A stretch of DNA of 64,000 bases, taken from contig NZ_CP093313.1 in NCBI RefSeq assembly GCF_025264625.1, positions 3,720,001-3,784,000 on the forward strand, given 5' to 3'. A program made the position numbers and the translations under genes. Source of the stretch: Occallatibacter riparius. GTDB lineage: Bacteria; Acidobacteriota; Terriglobia; Terriglobales; Acidobacteriaceae. Positions 35,920 through 43,803 of this stretch are shown in pieces; the first letter of the stretch is position 1; every line of letters starts with the position of its first letter. The notes beneath the pieces are model-generated. The model saw nothing but the letters and a program-made list of their open reading frames with translations, ran no database searches and was not told where the DNA came from.

Positions 35920-36900
35920 ATGTCCGCAGCAATTATGGAATTTCATGAACTCCTCAGAATTGATTGCGCACGCGAGGTAGAGCGCATCGTGTCCTCCATT
36001 CGCCAATTAGTACCGAGAGAGTTTCGTCGCAAGGGCGCAGTGGTCGGTTTGTCGGGAGGCATCGACAGCAGTGTTGTTGCAGCTCTGTGTACGCGCGCGT
36101 TAGGACGAGACCGTGTTTTAGGACTTTTCATGCCGGAGTCCGAATCGGCGGAGGAAAGTCTGAGCTTGGGCCGCCTGCTTACCGACAGCTTAGGCATCCC
36201 GTCCGTTTCGGAGGAGATTACGCCGATCCTGGCTGCGTCCGGCTGTTATCGGCGGCGCGATGATGCGATTCGCACCATAGTTCCCGAGTATGGGCCCGGG
36301 TATCGCTGCAAGCTGGTGCTCCCTGATCTCATTGGCGCCGATCGATACGCGCTGTATTCGGTGGTGTTGCAGTCCCCGCGCGGAGAGACCACGAAGGTGC
36401 GCCTTTCACTCGACGCGTATCTGGTGATCGTGGCGGCGAGCAACTTCAAGCAGCGAACGCGCACAATGCTGGAATACTACTATGCGGACGCGCTGAATTT
36501 TGCCGTAGCCGGAACACCTAACCGTCTCGAATACGAACTCGGCTTCTTCGTAAAGGGAGGCGACGGCGCCGCGGACTTCAAGCCTATAGCGCACCTATAC
36601 AAATCGCAGGTGTATCAACTCGCTGAGTATCTCCAGATCCCGGAAGAAATCCGTCGCCGGCCTCCCACTACCGATACCTATTCGCTTCCGCAATCGCAGG
36701 AGGAGTTCTATTTCAGCTTGCCGCTGGCAGATATGGATCTATGCCTCTATGCGAAGGACAAAGGGATGACAAGTGCGGAGCTGGCCGCTGTGTCAGGATT
36801 AGCGGTGGCCGAGATCGAGCGCGCATGGTCGACGATCGACTCCAAACGAAGGCACGCCACCTATCTGCACAAGGCTCCGGTCACATTTGCAGCTGAATGA
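35920..36900 (+). CDS. NAD+ synthetase-like ammonia-dependent amidase
   Basis: A 326-aa member of the NAD/GMP synthase PP-ATPase family. The PP-loop SGGIDSS lies at 45-51; the adenylate/NAD domain shows NFKQRTRTMLEYYYADAL, AVAGTPNRLEYELGFF and GDGAADFKPIAHLYKSQVYQ. The usual catalytic glutaminase domain is absent, so it needs free ammonia or ammonia passed from elsewhere. It has an insert of about 50 residues (120-172) before NFKQ, and the family's GTxNxSE is altered to GTPNRLE. It is the last gene of the asnB-ACP-ligase operon, 30 nt after the ligase. A second, pathway-specific role beyond housekeeping NAD synthesis is likely. Confidence 0.82.
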   Translation: MSAAIMEFHELLRIDCAREVERIVSSIRQLVPREFRRKGAVVGLSGGIDSSVVAALCTRALGRDRVLGLFMPESESAEESLSLGRLLTDSLGIPSVSEEITPILAASGCYRRRDDAIRTIVPEYGPGYRCKLVLPDLIGADRYALYSVVLQSPRGETTKVRLSLDAYLVIVAASNFKQRTRTMLEYYYADALNFAVAGTPNRLEYELGFFVKGGDGAADFKPIAHLYKSQVYQLAEYLQIPEEIRRRPPTTDTYSLPQSQEEFYFSLPLADMDLCLYAKDKGMTSAELAAVSGLAVAEIERAWSTIDSKRRHATYLHKAPVTFAAE

Positions 36901-36931
36901 GGGCGCTTCCTTCGCTGTAAGCAGAGACTAG

Positions 36932-39106
36932 TTAGTCGCCAGTCCCGCAACTGCATATTCCGCGTCCGCTTCCGAGCTGCTTCACAAAGCTACACTGCGC
37001 CTGAACGCTGTCGAGGAACTCGTTCGTAGTGTCAGAGCCGCTGAGAGTTGTCTCCGTCGCGTATACGGATGGGCCTGAAGTCTGTGTGTGGGTCAACCAT
37101 CCGGTCCCCGCCTTTGCACCGGAGATCGCTGCCGGATCGCAGGCCGAGTTCGCTCCCTGGTCTGCGGCAACGACCATTATCGAGCCCGCAACAGGTGATA
37201 CTTGAGTCAGGGGGTTGGATCGAAGATCCTGATTTAGTGAGAGTGTCCGCAACCCTCCGCTGGAGACTGTGCAGCCACAGCACTCGGTGAGTTGCTGGTC
37301 TTCATTGAACACGTACACCATGGAACAGGATTGCAGGTGGCCATCACCGCTTGCACTGATCCGCAACGTCGAGTCCGGTGCGCCGGCCTCAGCCGAGAAG
37401 TAGGTTGTGAATACGACAGGCTGGACGACAGCGGTGGCTTCCGCCACCATGCCGAGGGACTCGGCTTTGATCTGCGCTGTCCCCGCATGGAATCCCAATG
37501 CATTTCCCTGTTGGTCAACTTCAACTATCGAAGCATCATCCACCGTCCACACAGTACTGGACGTGACATCGCTTATCAGTCCATCGGAAAAAGTGCTGAT
37601 TGCCTTCAGCGGGAGACTGGAGCCGGCTCGCAGGTGAATGGGGTTGGGTGAGATCGAGATGCTCAAGGGTACTGCGGCGGTCACCTCGGCTGCAGCGGAC
37701 GCGGTTAACCCACCAAGAGTCGCAGAAATGGATGTAGATCCAACGCCGATCGCCGTGGCGAGCCCGACGGAATTGATCTCCAGAATCGAGGCATTGCCGC
37801 CACTCCACTTGGCGGCGCTTGTCACATTCTTCGAGGTTCCGTCGCTCATAGCTGCGCTCACGGTTAGTCGCTGTGTTTCGCCCTTGGGCAAGGAGAGCGA
37901 GATCGGCGAGATCGAAATGCTCAAAGGCACTGCTGCGCTAACCTCGGCGCCCGCTGATGCGGTCAATTCACCTAGAGTCGCTGAGATGGATGTAGAGCCA
38001 ATACCCACACCCTGGGCCAGCCCGGCGGAGTTGATTTCCAGAATCGAGGCGTTACCGCTCTTCCACTTCGCGGCGCTCGTTTCATCCTTGGAGGTTCCAT
38101 CGGTCAGAGCGGCGTTCAGCGTTAGTCGCCGTGTTTCCCCCTTAGCCAATGAGAGCGATATGGGCGAGATTGAGATCTTAGAGGGAACTGCGGCAGTGAC
38201 CTCGACTGCAGCGGATGCGGTGAGTCCGGCAATAGCTGCTGAAACCGAGGTGGATCCGATGCCAACCGTTTTGAGGAGGCCAGTGGAGTTGATTGCAATA
38301 ATGGCGGTATTGCCGCTGCTCCATTTCGCAGTGCTCGTTTCATCCTTCGAGGTCCCGTCGCTCAGAACGGCGCTCACAGTCAGTTGCCGCGTTTCTCCGC
38401 TGGCAAGAGAGAGCGGGTTGGGCGAGATCGAGATGCTCAAGGGCCTTGCGGCGGTGACCTCGACGGTCGCGGATGCGGTTAGCCCACTGAGAATCGCTGA
38501 GACGGATGTAGATCCGACGCCCACAGCCTTGGCGAGCCCGATAGAATTGATCTCCAGAATTGAGGTGTTGCCGCTGCTCCATTTGGCCGCGCCCGTTTCA
38601 TCCTTCGAGGTTCCGTCGCTCAGAGCGGCGGTCACCGTTATTTGGTTTGTTTCGCCCTTAGGCAAGGAGAGCGGGTTGGGCGAGATCGAGATACTCAAGG
38701 GCACCGCGGCTGTGACTTTCACTGTAGCGGATGCGCTCAATCCACTGAGAGTCGCTGAGATGGATGTAGTTCCGACGCCGACTGCTTTGACAACACCGGC
38801 GGGCTGGATCTGCAGAATTGAATCATTGCCGCTGCTCCACTTCGCGGCGGCTGTCTCATCTTTCGAGCTCCCGTCGCTGTAGACGCCAGTGAGTGTTGGT
38901 TGAAGAGACTGCCCCAGCGCCAGCACTGACTTCTTCAGATCAATTTGCAAGCTATCTATCTTCGGAGCGGAGGAGGAACCAGGCCGGGCAAAGAACGCCC
39001 CGCCACCGCATCCAGTGAGTGCGTTTGCACAACAGATTGTCAGAGCAATAGCTAAAATGAGGTGCTTACCACGCCCCGCAGCATACCGACTGGTTGTTCT
39101 TGACAT
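36932..39106 (-). CDS. Ig-like (BIG2) repeat lipoprotein with C-terminal eight-cysteine domain
   Basis: A 724-aa surface lipoprotein. The signal peptide ends in the lipobox LTGC (Cys33). Six bacterial Ig-like (BIG2) domains follow; repeats 2-5 have an exact 86-residue period (137-480) and share the pattern SISISP..LSL.KGET..L and SDGTSKDET.AAKW. Repeat 6 is diverged. From about residue 567 comes a 158-residue domain with eight cysteines (594, 609, 610, 612, 656, 705, 718, 720) that matches the 198-aa protein at 41993-42589 along its length. I do not recognise this domain. It probably forms disulfides and displays a binding or adhesion unit at the cell surface. Confidence 0.82.
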   Translation of the reverse strand: MSRTTSRYAAGRGKHLILAIALTICCANALTGCGGGAFFARPGSSSAPKIDSLQIDLKKSVLALGQSLQPTLTGVYSDGSSKDETAAAKWSSGNDSILQIQPAGVVKAVGVGTTSISATLSGLSASATVKVTAAVPLSISISPNPLSLPKGETNQITVTAALSDGTSKDETGAAKWSSGNTSILEINSIGLAKAVGVGSTSVSAILSGLTASATVEVTAARPLSISISPNPLSLASGETRQLTVSAVLSDGTSKDETSTAKWSSGNTAIIAINSTGLLKTVGIGSTSVSAAIAGLTASAAVEVTAAVPSKISISPISLSLAKGETRRLTLNAALTDGTSKDETSAAKWKSGNASILEINSAGLAQGVGIGSTSISATLGELTASAGAEVSAAVPLSISISPISLSLPKGETQRLTVSAAMSDGTSKNVTSAAKWSGGNASILEINSVGLATAIGVGSTSISATLGGLTASAAAEVTAAVPLSISISPNPIHLRAGSSLPLKAISTFSDGLISDVTSSTVWTVDDASIVEVDQQGNALGFHAGTAQIKAESLGMVAEATAVVQPVVFTTYFSAEAGAPDSTLRISASGDGHLQSCSMVYVFNEDQQLTECCGCTVSSGGLRTLSLNQDLRSNPLTQVSPVAGSIMVVAADQGANSACDPAAISGAKAGTGWLTHTQTSGPSVYATETTLSGSDTTNEFLDSVQAQCSFVKQLGSGRGICSCGTGD
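37540..38850 (-). repeat. Tandem 258-bp coding repeats of the Ig lipoprotein
   Basis: DNA of the BIG2-domain array of the lipoprotein gene. Copies 2-5 keep an 86-codon period with near-identical stretches, so unequal recombination could change copy number. Confidence 0.75.
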
Positions 39107-39465
39107 AGCCTAAGCCTCGCGGATCGATCCACTATGCCTAACCCAAACGGATTACTCCGTAGGTACCCAACAATGATGGACACCTTATCCGAGAACAAGT
39201 GCCCATAGAGTTTAGCCGCTGCGAGTTAGTTCACTTGGAATAGCCTGAAAGGCTTAGTTGGCGCATGCTGACTGAAGAAGATGCCTTGGTACTAGCGGAG
39301 TTGCACAGCGGAAATGTGTGGATCCAGACCTTCGCTATTCCTGTTGGCTGACGAGAATGCATGCCAGGCGGTTCGGTGGGACGAGTCGCGTGCTTCTCGA
39401 TCGCTTCAATAAGAAAACCAATTAGCGACTCCGACGTGGCAGGCTGCGCTGAGGAGTGTGGTGAT
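39107..39465. other. Gene-free spacer
   Basis: About 360 bp between the lipoprotein start and the PilZ gene stop, with no convincing coding sequence. It should carry the promoter of the minus-strand lipoprotein gene; no specific motif was recognised. Confidence 0.4.
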
Positions 39466-39786
39466 TCACAGCAAAGCTTCGAGACCGGAGATGTATCCTC
39501 TGATATCCTCGCTTTGCTGGCGCGTCCAGCGCACGTGCATGAGGGTCGGTATTCGGATCCCCGAATCGCACACTGGAAACTCGCAGCGGACGATCGCAAG
39601 CGGTCGAATGGGCTGGAATGTCAGCAGGCAGAGGCCATTGGTACTGACATTCTGAATACGTCCGGGCTTAGTCGTGGCGCTGCCCAACTCAGGTTCATCA
39701 CAGCCGGGCAACTCCCTTACAAGCACGTCAATGTTCTGGGGATAGCGCTTCTCGCGACGGCGCTCGACCTTTGTCCCGGCTTTCAT
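39466..39786 (-). CDS. PilZ-domain protein
   Basis: A 106-aa single-domain protein with the two PilZ signatures that bind cyclic di-GMP: an N-terminal RRREKRYP (RxxxR type) and NVSTNGLCL ((D/N)xSxxG type), in the right order and spacing (about 40 residues). It would be a c-di-GMP receptor controlling surface behaviour. It starts 29 nt after the stop of a LuxR-type regulator on the same strand, which suggests an operon. The usual C-terminal beta strand is short. No diguanylate cyclase is in the window. Confidence 0.78.
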   Translation of the reverse strand: MKAGTKVERRREKRYPQNIDVLVRELPGCDEPELGSATTKPGRIQNVSTNGLCLLTFQPIRPLAIVRCEFPVCDSGIRIPTLMHVRWTRQQSEDIRGYISGLEALL

Positions 39787-39815
39787 AGGACATCATATGT
39801 AATCTATACGTGTCC

Positions 39816-40481
39816 CTAAGTAAACTGCTCAGATGAATTAGGTCGATCATGTGTCTCCTCCGCCGTATCGGGCTGGGATCCAAATACCTTGCCCACAATC
39901 CCGGAACGGGTTGACACGTCCATTTTGAACATGACAAGCCGGAGAAAGGCCTTCACGGTGTTGGGGCTTATCCTCATCCGCGACGCGATCTGCTTACTCG
40001 TCAGTCCTTCAGTCAAAAGAGATACTGTCTGGAGTTCGCGAGGCGTCAGGCCGAACTGCTCCGTCAGTCCTATCAGACCGCCAGGCCCATGAGAATGCCG
40101 CTCTAAAAGAACAACGTAATTCATGGGCTCATTGGTCCCGATCTGCCAGTCGCATCGGAAGGCCCTGCATGTGTATTTACGCTGTCCGGAGACGATCTCA
40201 TGGACAAAAATAGGCTCCGCTCGCCCGTTGCTTTTCAGCAACCAAAACGTGATTTTGTCGCGGATGAACAGCATTGGCTGATGGATCTTGTTCGGGTCGG
40301 TGGGAAATGCAAGGATCTGAAGAGCGGCCGTATTGAACGCGACCGGACAGATCGCCCGATTTATAAGTATGAATCCAGGAGTGGTGTGTACTATTTGCAC
40401 CGCTGCCTCCCATTCGATCACCTTTCGTCGAACGAGGCCTGCGTCACACGTGGTCGACCTGAGTGCGATTCGCCCACTCAT
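39816..40481 (-). CDS. LuxR-type transcriptional regulator
   Basis: A 221-aa regulator. The C-terminal HTH is clear: FGLTPRELQTVSLLTEGL, TSKQIASRMRISPNTVKAFL and RLVMFKMDVSTRSGIVGKVF. The N-terminus (about 20-130) has no receiver signature and no acyl-homoserine-lactone pocket pattern; it reads as a PAS-like sensor (FILINRAICPVAFNTAALQIL). The ATG at 40481 follows GGAA. It is upstream of the PilZ gene and divergent from the STN-domain gene, so control of the adjoining surface-protein locus is possible. Confidence 0.8.
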   Translation of the reverse strand: MSGRIALRSTTCDAGLVRRKVIEWEAAVQIVHTTPGFILINRAICPVAFNTAALQILAFPTDPNKIHQPMLFIRDKITFWLLKSNGRAEPIFVHEIVSGQRKYTCRAFRCDWQIGTNEPMNYVVLLERHSHGPGGLIGLTEQFGLTPRELQTVSLLTEGLTSKQIASRMRISPNTVKAFLRLVMFKMDVSTRSGIVGKVFGSQPDTAEETHDRPNSSEQFT

Positions 40482-40857
40482 TTCCAGTGTTGGGATTTAA
40501 CCCATTCAGATCAGAGTCCGTGGGACGTACGAGGAGCTTAGACATAGACCGCCAAAAAGTCAACATAAATTATGAATGCTAAATTGTTCCGGCGTAACGA
40601 CCAATTAAGGTCTCGGCTACTTACGACGGCGGGCATGTGGTGTCGTGACATATATCACGCCATTCCATTCCTCCCTAAAACCTCAATGATGATCTTATAG
40701 GTTAGGCCAATCGGGTAATTGCTAGAAACATGCGGAGGTGCTGGAATTCGGTGTTTGGAGAAGCCCCGTGTTGAAAGTGGCGGAAGTCGAGCGTCGCATA
40801 AGTGTATTGTGGAACCGGAAACTCTCGACCACAGTAAGTGGATTCCTGCGGTCTCAA
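40482..40857. promoter_or_regulatory. Divergent spacer between the LuxR-type and STN-domain genes
   Basis: About 375 bp with an AT-rich stretch near 40550-40620 containing two closely spaced AT-rich elements. The right part (from 40738) could be coding for a longer N-terminus of the STN protein. No further feature was recognised. Confidence 0.4.
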
Positions 40858-41730
40858 ATGGCCACTGTTTTCCCGTTCCTTCTTCTGGTGGTTATAGGTC
40901 GCGCACAGATAACGCAGTCTACAGCTGATCGGCCAAGCGAATCCCAACTAGAACTCCCCACACCGCAGCTCTGCGAGGGGCATCCCAGCGACAGAACCCG
41001 GACACTCTCGCTGGGCGGGCAGTCGTTTAGTTCAGAAGGTCAGGCGAGAGCGTCACAGGATTTATCATCCGAGCAAAACGAGCTCCCAAAGCCGAATGAG
41101 CCACAACCGAGCGAGCAGGCGACGAGCGCTGCAGGGCAGAATATCGCGAAGAACGCTGGCGGCCATGCGGCTCCGATGGTGACATATGCTGGTGGCTTGA
41201 TCACGGTGCGACCCGGGGGCTCCACAATGCGAACAGTTCTGCAGGCCATCAGCGGACGGGCGGGCATAACACTCGATCTCCCGGCTGCAGGACTTGATAG
41301 CAGGATCTTTGATGAGCAGATCGGTCCCACGCCGGTCCGAGAGGCGCTGCTTCAAGTGCTCTACGGTTCCGGGCTCAATTACATCATCCAGTACGCGTCC
41401 AGCGATCCGCCCCTCGTGAAGAGGCTTGTGGTGAGTGCACAAGCAGAGCACGCCAGCGCTGCAGACCAGCAAATAGCGAGCGGCAATGGCATCAAGCAGG
41501 CGCCGAAGATGGAGATCGCAGATCAGGCATTCGATGGAGGGAGCGAGGAGCAGCCTCCAGAGGAGTCGCAGCCACTCATTTCTGGCCCAGCGCCAAACGT
41601 GCCGGGTGTCCCGGCGAACTTCAACCTCAAGGAAGCTGCTGCCCAGGCCCACAAAACGCCGGGAGAAATCCTTGATGAAATGCAAAAGCGTCAGCTTGAG
41701 ATTCTGCAAGCTCAAACGCCGCAACCATGA
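40858..41730 (+). CDS. Exported STN-domain-like protein
   Basis: A 290-aa exported protein. A hydrophobic signal (FPFLLLVVIGRAQ) is followed by a Ser/Gln/Glu-rich low-complexity linker (about 20-100), then a secretin/TonB N-terminus (STN)-like domain: GGLITVRPGGSTMRTVLQAI, GRAGITLDLPAAG and GPTPVREALLQVLYGSGLNY. A proline-rich tail ends with an amphipathic helix (GEILDEMQKRQLEILQAQ). STN domains are periplasmic recognition modules in secretins and TonB systems; the protein has no pore or barrel. A GTG start at 40738 would add 40 residues with GGAGG just upstream; the ATG at 40858 gives a normal signal peptide. Confidence 0.65.
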   Translation: MATVFPFLLLVVIGRAQITQSTADRPSESQLELPTPQLCEGHPSDRTRTLSLGGQSFSSEGQARASQDLSSEQNELPKPNEPQPSEQATSAAGQNIAKNAGGHAAPMVTYAGGLITVRPGGSTMRTVLQAISGRAGITLDLPAAGLDSRIFDEQIGPTPVREALLQVLYGSGLNYIIQYASSDPPLVKRLVVSAQAEHASAADQQIASGNGIKQAPKMEIADQAFDGGSEEQPPEESQPLISGPAPNVPGVPANFNLKEAAAQAHKTPGEILDEMQKRQLEILQAQTPQP

Positions 41731-41992
41731 AGGCTCGCTTACATAACGAAGTAGTTAGACGAGTGTCATAAATGTAAAGCGGCCATGGCGATGGTCCGAC
41801 CGCAGGTGGTGTGCGTGCGTACCATTTGGAAGATGTGTTTGCGAGACAGAGAGTAACTGATGACCCATAGGGGTTAAGGCATTCGGGGCTACGTCAATTG
41901 GGTACTTGCATTACAGAAAACACCAAGTAGAGTTAGGCACTGAGCGCCGACAGATGTAACTCAACGGGTTAAGCGGCGCAAGGAGGAATGGG

Positions 41993-42589
41993 ATGAGAAT
42001 CAGTGGTCTGAAGCTGCTGGCCTTCGCTGCGGCGGTCACTTGTCTCGCCTTTGCGAGCGTGGGCTGGGGACAAACTACGGACGTCTATAGGCTCAACTAC
42101 TTCGCCAACAACGGCGTTGCGGGGGTACCCACCGCGACAGTCCGGATCGACAACCCCGGGGTGACGGGTGGCACCCTCTGCTCGTTGATTTACGTGTTCA
42201 ACTGGGATCAGCAGATGGCAGAATGCTGCGGATGCAAGAACACACCAAACGGGCTGCGTACGTTAGACGTATTCGCTGATCTGACTGACAACCCGCTGAC
42301 GGGCAGAATCCCGACGGAGGGCGTGATCAAGATCGTGTCGGCAAAGAACAATGGCTGCAACGCCGCTGCGAACGTGAGTCCTACGCCCAACCTCAGGGAG
42401 TGGGCAACACACGTTCAGGCCGTAAGGGTGGGAACCGCCACCACGTACCCGATCACCGAGACCGAGTTCACGGATTCGGTTCTTGGCGCGACTGAGCTCG
42501 CCAACCTGCAGGCGCAGTGCGGCTTCATCGGGATTCTGGGGAGCGGCCAAGGCGTGTGCACTTGCGGCCGTGGGGACTCTACGCACTAA
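41993..42589 (+). CDS. Secreted eight-cysteine protein, domain not recognised
   Basis: A 198-aa secreted protein with a Sec signal ending near GWGQ. The mature part has exactly eight cysteines (63, 78, 79, 81, 122, 176, 189, 191) and is the same domain as the C-terminus of the BIG2 lipoprotein at 36932-39106. Shared landmarks are YVFN.DQQ..ECCGC, GLRTL, DL..NPLT, W.TH.Q and QAQC.F, then LGSG.G.C.CG.GD. All residues between first and last Cys follow the same spacing, except two variable loops. It has a strong AGGAGG before the ATG at 41993 and a terminator downstream at 42659. A DsbA-like gene follows, consistent with disulfide bonding. Function unknown. Confidence 0.85.
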   Translation: MRISGLKLLAFAAAVTCLAFASVGWGQTTDVYRLNYFANNGVAGVPTATVRIDNPGVTGGTLCSLIYVFNWDQQMAECCGCKNTPNGLRTLDVFADLTDNPLTGRIPTEGVIKIVSAKNNGCNAAANVSPTPNLREWATHVQAVRVGTATTYPITETEFTDSVLGATELANLQAQCGFIGILGSGQGVCTCGRGDSTH

Positions 42590-42658
42590 CCCATGCTGCA
42601 CCTACGAAGGGTGGATTCTAAACCGCTTCGTGTCGTGAGGTTATTTGACAGTACAACC

Positions 42659-42693
42659 CCAGGCGGGACTAAAGACCCGCCTGGAGTTCTTTT
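42659..42693 (+). terminator. Rho-independent terminator after the eight-cysteine gene
   Basis: Nine-bp perfect stem CCAGGCGGG / CCCGCCTGG with an 8-nt loop, followed by AGTTCTTTT. It lies between the cysteine-rich gene and the DsbA-like gene, so the two are probably transcribed separately or by readthrough. Confidence 0.8.
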
Positions 42694-42729
42694 CCGGAAT
42701 TGCATTTCAGCACCTTTCAGGAGACAGCC

Positions 42730-43755
42730 ATGATCTTTGCCTGCTGCCGGCGCCTGGTCATCATTGTTCTTGCGAGTGCCTGTGGAGTTCTGTTCGCACA
42801 GGAATCTGTCCAGCAGCCCGCCGCTAACATAAGCGGGACGGTGCTTACCCTTGGAGAACTTGAGGCCACGCAATCCGGCAAACTTCTCCAGGCCCGTTAT
42901 CAGCATTACTTGAGCGAACGCAAAGCACTGGAGGATGCGATTGATGAGCGTCTCCTGAAGACGGAGGCGGAGAAGAAGAACGTCTCACTGGATACGCTGA
43001 TGGATACGGTAGTATACAAGGGTATCCAGGATCCCACTGAGGATCAGCTCAAGGTCTATTATGAAGGGCTCGAGACGCAGGATACATATGAGAATGTACG
43101 GAGTGCGGTACTTCAGCATATTCGCGAGCTACGACGGTCCAGAGCGCGTGCGGCTTATGTGGCGGAGTTGCGAAAGAATGCGCAAATCAGCATTCTGCTG
43201 ATGCCTCCTACGGCTGCTGTGAATACCGAAGGCGCATTCACGCTCGGGAAGAGCAACGCTCCCGTGACATTAATTGAGTTTGCCGACTATCAGTGCCCGT
43301 ACTGCCAAACTGCAAATCCTCAGATACAGCGGCTCAAAAGGGAGTTTGGCGAGTCACTCACGGTCATTTTTAAGGATTTCCCGCTTCCCATGCACGCCAG
43401 CGCACAGAAAGCCGCTGAGGCCTCCCGATGTGCTGGTCAGCAGGGGAAGTTCTGGGAATATCATGACACCCTGTTCAGCACCCGGCTGCTTAGCCCGGAC
43501 GATCTGCGCGATCACGCGCGCGTCCTAAAACTGGATACGGATCGATTCGACAAGTGCCTGGCCAATGGAGATGAAGCCGGTGCGGTGAAGAAGGACTTCC
43601 AGCAAGCCAATGCTCTTGGTCTTAGCGGAACCCCGAGCTTCTTTATCAATGGGCATTTCTTCAGCGGCGCGATGGACTATGCAGCCGTCAAGGAGTTTAT
43701 CAATCAACAACTCAACGGCGTGACGTCGAAGCAGCAGATGCTATCGCAGAAGTAG
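42730..43755 (+). CDS. DsbA-family thiol-disulfide oxidoreductase with SurA-like N-terminus
   Basis: A 341-aa exported protein in two parts. After a signal peptide (to about residue 24) lies a helical SurA_N-like region (35-155) with TLGELEATQSG and KALEDAIDERLLKTEAEKK. Next comes a DsbA/DsbG-like thioredoxin domain: FADYQCPYC with the CPYC active site at 189-192, and SGTPSFFING with cis-Pro302. There is no PPIase domain. It starts at 42730 after AGGAGA and directly follows the eight-cysteine gene. I infer that it forms or isomerises disulfides of that protein and of the lipoprotein; the SurA-like part could act as a chaperone. The resolving DsbB is not in the window. Confidence 0.9.
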   Translation: MIFACCRRLVIIVLASACGVLFAQESVQQPAANISGTVLTLGELEATQSGKLLQARYQHYLSERKALEDAIDERLLKTEAEKKNVSLDTLMDTVVYKGIQDPTEDQLKVYYEGLETQDTYENVRSAVLQHIRELRRSRARAAYVAELRKNAQISILLMPPTAAVNTEGAFTLGKSNAPVTLIEFADYQCPYCQTANPQIQRLKREFGESLTVIFKDFPLPMHASAQKAAEASRCAGQQGKFWEYHDTLFSTRLLSPDDLRDHARVLKLDTDRFDKCLANGDEAGAVKKDFQQANALGLSGTPSFFINGHFFSGAMDYAAVKEFINQQLNGVTSKQQMLSQK

Positions 43756-43803
43756 CAAAGCCACACACGCGCGTCACGAAAAAGGAGCCGGCAAACCGGA
43801 TGC

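Noticed and set aside
37638..38882. 414-codon plus-strand frame through the Ig repeats
   Set aside because: It mirrors the periodicity of the minus-strand lipoprotein and is a shadow frame produced by biased codons.
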